A DNA stretch of 9,165 nt, taken from contig JAZTZP010000041.1 in assembly GCA_045637525.1 (NCBI GenBank), forward strand, positions 1-9,165, written 5' to 3'. The position numbers and the translations under genes are program-made. This DNA is from JAZTZP01 sp045637525 (GTDB lineage: Bacteria > Bacillota > Clostridia > UBA1381). The notes below the pieces were generated by a model. The model was not told where the DNA came from, did no database searches, and saw nothing but the letters and a program-made list of their open reading frames with translations. The stretch's first letter is position 1; the number at the start of each line of letters is the position of its first letter. Positions 5,900 through 9,165 of the stretch are shown here, piece after piece.

Positions 5900-7246
5900 A
5901 TGTATAATCTGATAATAGTAGATGATGAGTCCGGTACGCACGAGCTTTTAAAGGAGTATATAGAAGAAATTATAGGGGGATACAGGGTTGTCGGATGCTT
6001 TTTAAACGGAGAAGAGGCTGTACGATATATAAAAGATAATGAGGTTGATGTAGTGCTTACCGACATTAAGATGCCTGTAATGAACGGACTTGAGCTTTGT
6101 GAATACATCAGTAAAAACAAGCCTGATATAAATGTTGTTATTTTATCGGGATATGGTGAATTTGAATATGCCAAGAAGGCTATTGAATATAACGTTACGG
6201 ATTATCTTTTAAAAGCTGTTGATATACAGGAGCTGACAAGAGTTTTAAGAAAAATTTCGGATAGGCTTGATTTAAAATATGCAAAGGGTGATAATGAGGC
6301 ATGGAATATAGAAAGCTTTTGCACTGATATTATAGCAGGTTCTCTGACACGCGATGAAATTATAAGGAGATATCATGAGCTTTCAATACCATACAACATA
6401 GAAAACGTCAGGATTTCCATATACAGACTGGAATTTGAAAATTATCACGATGTATTAAATAAATGGAGATATGAGTCGGAGTATTTTCAGGATGCAATAA
6501 TGGGTGTTATACAAAGCGTGGTGAATGAGAACGGTGGCGGTATTGCGGCAGAGGTGTACTCAAACAGAGAGTGTATTCTTGCAGGTGTGTTTTCTGAAGC
6601 GAACCTTAACGGCTTTGAAAATGTTATAAGCAGGGATATTTATGATATAATGGGACTTAAGATTAAATGTCGTGTGCTTCTTGATTATATAGGGATATTT
6701 GATGTTTCCAATAATAATCATATACTCAATAACAATGAGATTTATAAGATTATGATTTCATATATTAAGATGAACGGGACGGATAAGGCTAAAAAGATTA
6801 TACGCAGGATGATGAAGCTTAATGATGCGGAAATAGAGAATATTGATGATAAATATAAGATTGCAAAATCCGATGATGTTGACGGTGTTTATGAGGATAT
6901 AAGAAGCAAACTCGATGACAGCGAGATAATATCAATAGCCAAGGCATATATTAAACAGAATTTTGATAAGGATATATCGAGGCAGGATATTGCTGATGTG
7001 GTATTCTTTAATGCTGCTTATTTTTCAAGATATTTTAAACAGCAGACGGGGATTGCTCTTGGAGATTATATTCTCAAAATACGTATGAATAATGTTATAC
7101 AGCTTTTGAATACAAGCGAGAAGATACAGGATATTTCAAACAAAAGCGGTTTTAAAAATGTCCGTCATTTTCAGCGTACATTTAAACTGTATACGGGGTT
7201 TTCACCATCTGATTACAGAAAGATAGTACTTAAAAAAGAACATTAA
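5900..7246 (+). CDS. YesN-like response regulator (REC + AraC HTH)
   Basis: A 448-residue cytoplasmic response regulator. The receiver domain covers about 1-120: acidic pair D8/D9, phospho-acceptor D55 in VLTDIKMP, S83, Y102 and K105 (DYLLKAV). A middle region of about 220 residues has no domain I can name. The C-terminus (about 343-445) is an AraC/XylS DNA-binding domain with two helix-turn-helix units: SRQDIADVVFFNAAYFSRYF and IQDISNKSGFKNVRHFQRTF, ending in TGFSPSDYRK. The start is ATG 5900, with AAGGAG eight bases upstream. It is followed 20 nt later by the sensor kinase, its obvious partner. Such pairs usually control an adjacent ABC sugar or oligosaccharide transporter, but none is visible here, so the target is unknown; autoregulation through the repeats at 5810-5836 is possible. 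Confidence 0.94.
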   Translation: MYNLIIVDDESGTHELLKEYIEEIIGGYRVVGCFLNGEEAVRYIKDNEVDVVLTDIKMPVMNGLELCEYISKNKPDINVVILSGYGEFEYAKKAIEYNVTDYLLKAVDIQELTRVLRKISDRLDLKYAKGDNEAWNIESFCTDIIAGSLTRDEIIRRYHELSIPYNIENVRISIYRLEFENYHDVLNKWRYESEYFQDAIMGVIQSVVNENGGGIAAEVYSNRECILAGVFSEANLNGFENVISRDIYDIMGLKIKCRVLLDYIGIFDVSNNNHILNNNEIYKIMISYIKMNGTDKAKKIIRRMMKLNDAEIENIDDKYKIAKSDDVDGVYEDIRSKLDDSEIISIAKAYIKQNFDKDISRQDIADVVFFNAAYFSRYFKQQTGIALGDYILKIRMNNVIQLLNTSEKIQDISNKSGFKNVRHFQRTFKLYTGFSPSDYRKIVLKKEH

Positions 7247-7266
7247 TTTACGATGAGGACAGAGTA

Positions 7267-9033
7267 ATGAGCGAATACATTAACAATGTAACAAAAAAGT
7301 TTTTTTCGGGATACAGATTTAACAGCGTCCTTTTTAAGAACTTTATAAAGATTTTTACCCTGACAAGCGTTTTGCTTGGCATTTTATGTGTGTTTATCTA
7401 TCAGTCACTTATAACAATAAACAGAGATGAGGTTATTTTGTATAACAAAAATAATTCTGCGCATCTTGTGGAAAATCTCGATAATGCATTTAGTGAGATA
7501 AGAAAAATAACCGTAACTTTAGCGACAGATTCTGATATAAGAAATTATGTGCTCGCTGATAATTCTGAAAGGACGATGTCGATCTGGGGGGACAGACTGG
7601 TTGAAAAGCTTATTTCATACAGAAACATAATAAACAGCATTCATTCCATTTACATATATAATGAAAATAGCGGACAAGTATTTTCAAGCGGTACTGAGCT
7701 CACTGCCTTCGAAGAGTTTCATGATACTGAATGGATTGAAGAATATAAAAGGAACAAGGAAAAAGGATTTTTTTACTTACCGAGAAAAATAGAAGGCGTT
7801 TATCCTTATGTTATAAGTTATATATGCAACGTGCAAAACCGCGGTTGTATTGTAGTTAATGCAGATATTTTCCTTATTTCAAAATTAACCGGAAATGATT
7901 TTGAGAATGATTCCGAGGTTTATGTTTTAAATGATGAAAATGACATTATATATTCAAATATCGAGAAAAATTTTATGACAAAATTTGACGATAACATAAC
8001 CGATAAGATAACGTCGGCCGGGAAGGATATGATTGATATTGACGGTGATATGTTTGACGGATATATCAGCCGTGATGAAACAAACAGCCTCCGTTATGTG
8101 GTGCTTACTCCGATGAAGGAGTATGTGGAAAAAATACAGCGAATGCATTTTATGATAAGTATTATAATTTTAATAATTATTGCAGTAGGTCTTGCTGTTT
8201 CTCTGATGCTTGCTTTTAATGTGTATGAGCCGGTGTCTGATATTGTAAAGCTTATCGATAGCGCAGACAGACGTGAGGTTATTTCTAATTTAGATGATAA
8301 TGAAGTAAAATACGTTGCAACAAAAATAATGCAGATTATTGATGACAATAATGACCTTCAGAATGAATTGAGTAATCGTATGAAGGAGTATAATGATTTG
8401 CAGTTTATAGCTCTTCGTTCGCAGATAAATCCGCATTTTCTCAATAATACACTGAACATAATAGTTTTAAAGCTCGCTCGTGAGGTGAGTATGGAAAGTG
8501 AGTCGCTCGGTATGCTTACTGCGATGACTCGTCTTATAAGATATGCTTTTAAAAGCGGTGATATTCTTGTGGGATTTGAAACAGAGCTTGAGTTTTTACA
8601 CATGTATATAGATTTGCTTAAAAAAAGGTATACCTCGTTTGCGGTGGTATGGGATGTTGATGAAGGTGTGAAGGATTATAAAATACTTAACGTTTGCCTG
8701 CAGCCAATAGTGGAAAATGCGGTTTTTCACGGGATTGGTACAAAGAGAGAAAATGCCGAAATACAGATCAGTATAAAGGAAGAGTTGCATAATATATGCA
8801 TTAGTATAACCGATAACGGAGTAGGTATTGAGCCGGAGTATTTAAAGCAGATTCATGCTGAAATGGAGCAAGAAACCGTTAATAATATTCATGTTGGAAT
8901 AAAGAATGTATACCGACGTTTAAAAATCGTATATTCAGATGAGGCGACCATGAAAATTGAGAGCGAGAAGGACCGGTTTACTAAGGTTGTTATATGCATT
9001 CCGAAGATATTGGATGAAAGCAAAAAATTATAG
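7267..9033 (+). CDS. YesM-like sensor histidine kinase (His_kinase family)
   Basis: A 588-residue membrane sensor that would phosphorylate the regulator encoded just upstream. Order of parts: TM1 at about 26-48, an extracellular region of about 240 residues (53-292, the size and position of a Cache-type sensor), TM2 at about 295-317, a linker helix region (about 318-380), then the phospho-acceptor block QINPHFLNNTLN with H390. The ATPase domain has the N box QPIVENAVFHG (N484), the G1 box DNGVGI (D516), and VGIKNVYRRL as a G2-like box. The block reads FLNNTL where FLYNTL is usual, and the G2 box has His for the first Gly; neither obviously destroys function. The start is ATG 7267, seven bases after GAGGA. 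The stop TAG is inside a 12-bp inverted repeat. The ligand is unknown; relatives sense sugars or peptides outside the cell. Confidence 0.94.
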   Translation: MSEYINNVTKKFFSGYRFNSVLFKNFIKIFTLTSVLLGILCVFIYQSLITINRDEVILYNKNNSAHLVENLDNAFSEIRKITVTLATDSDIRNYVLADNSERTMSIWGDRLVEKLISYRNIINSIHSIYIYNENSGQVFSSGTELTAFEEFHDTEWIEEYKRNKEKGFFYLPRKIEGVYPYVISYICNVQNRGCIVVNADIFLISKLTGNDFENDSEVYVLNDENDIIYSNIEKNFMTKFDDNITDKITSAGKDMIDIDGDMFDGYISRDETNSLRYVVLTPMKEYVEKIQRMHFMISIIILIIIAVGLAVSLMLAFNVYEPVSDIVKLIDSADRREVISNLDDNEVKYVATKIMQIIDDNNDLQNELSNRMKEYNDLQFIALRSQINPHFLNNTLNIIVLKLAREVSMESESLGMLTAMTRLIRYAFKSGDILVGFETELEFLHMYIDLLKKRYTSFAVVWDVDEGVKDYKILNVCLQPIVENAVFHGIGTKRENAEIQISIKEELHNICISITDNGVGIEPEYLKQIHAEMEQETVNNIHVGIKNVYRRLKIVYSDEATMKIESEKDRFTKVVICIPKILDESKKL

Positions 9034-9054
9034 TTTATCTGCGATAAACTATAA
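9028..9054 (+). other. 12-bp perfect hairpin spanning the histidine-kinase stop codon
   Basis: TTATAGTTTATC (9028-9039), loop TGC, GATAAACTATAA (9043-9054). The TAG stop codon (9031-9033) lies in its 5' arm. No T-run follows, so it is not a standard intrinsic terminator. The loop and 3' arm contain GCGATA, the same core found in the array immediately downstream. It may be the transcript end structure of the two-component operon or the first, AT-rich member of the array. Confidence 0.6.
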
Positions 9055-9056
9055 TA

Positions 9057-9148
9057 GCGATATGTCAGCCTGTGGCTGACGCGATATTTGCCTGCCGGCA
9101 AGCGATATGTTGACTGAAGTCAACGCGATATGTTCGCCAAAGGCGAAC
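9057..9148. repeat. Array of four small hairpins joined by GCGATAT(G)
   Basis: GCGATAT recurs at 9057, 9081, 9102 and 9125 (spacing 24, 21 and 23 bp). Each copy is followed by a different self-complementary segment: GTCAGCC-TGT-GGCTGAC (9064-9080), TTGCC-TGCC-GGCAA (9088-9101), GTTGAC-TGAA-GTCAAC (9109-9124) and GTTCGCC-AAA-GGCGAAC (9132-9148). Stem sequences differ between units while the pairing is intact, and the connecting motif is conserved. It starts 23 bp after the kinase stop. I do not know a named repeat family for it. It is more GC-rich than its surroundings, which could indicate a mobile or independently maintained element. It may continue as degenerate sequence past 9149. Confidence 0.8.
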
Positions 9149-9165
9149 GTTAAGGTACAAAAGCT

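Noticed and set aside
9028..9054. Ordinary rho-independent terminator for the two-component operon
   Set aside because: The stem is perfect but no run of T follows in either direction within the expected distance.
9057..9148. CRISPR array
   Set aside because: The repeated unit is only 7-8 bp, the intervening segments are themselves palindromes of 14-17 bp, and no cas genes are present.

Overview
The window looks like chromosome from a low-GC, Gram-positive anaerobe of the class Clostridia, probably a gut-type Lachnospiraceae/Oscillospiraceae relative. This rests on AT-rich coding with heavy ATA/AGA use, strong GGAG-type ribosome binding sites with occasional GTG/TTG starts, a YesM/YesN-type two-component pair, and a polysaccharide co-polymerase and tyrosine kinase encoded as two separate proteins. 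The species cannot be fixed from sequence alone.

Layout. (1) 1-1115, minus strand: the N-terminal two thirds of 2-isopropylmalate synthase (leuA, LeuA2 type), cut by the window edge. Its roughly 220-nt leader (about 1116-1338) encodes a 17-residue peptide with six leucines. An intrinsic terminator follows, together with an alternative pairing that would disrupt it: a ribosome-mediated leucine attenuator rather than a T-box. (2) 1564-3861, plus strand: a 12-TM MFS transporter followed 24 nt later by a LacI-family regulator, ending in a strong terminator. A 21-bp perfect inverted repeat sits just upstream of the MFS promoter and is a candidate operator for that regulator. (3) 4059-5711, plus strand: a Wzz/CpsC-type chain-length/co-polymerase protein and a CpsD-type BY-kinase whose tail has 17 tyrosines in 41 residues. 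No glycosyltransferase, phosphatase or polymerase gene accompanies them. A long stem-loop terminator closes the unit. (4) 5900-9033, plus strand: a YesN-like response regulator (REC + AraC HTH) and a YesM-like sensor histidine kinase. A pair of 9-bp direct repeats abuts their promoter. (5) 9028-9148: a hairpin spanning the kinase stop codon, then an array of four tiny hairpins, each with a different stem sequence, separated by a near-constant GCGATAT(G) motif.

How it fits together. The window holds four independent transcription units, not one pathway: leucine biosynthesis under attenuation control, a small-molecule transporter with a local repressor, a surface-polysaccharide regulatory pair, and an orphan extracellular-sensing two-component system. 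The most unusual items are the terminal hairpin array, the leucine leader-peptide attenuator in a Clostridia-like genome, and the extreme Tyr-dipeptide tail of the kinase.
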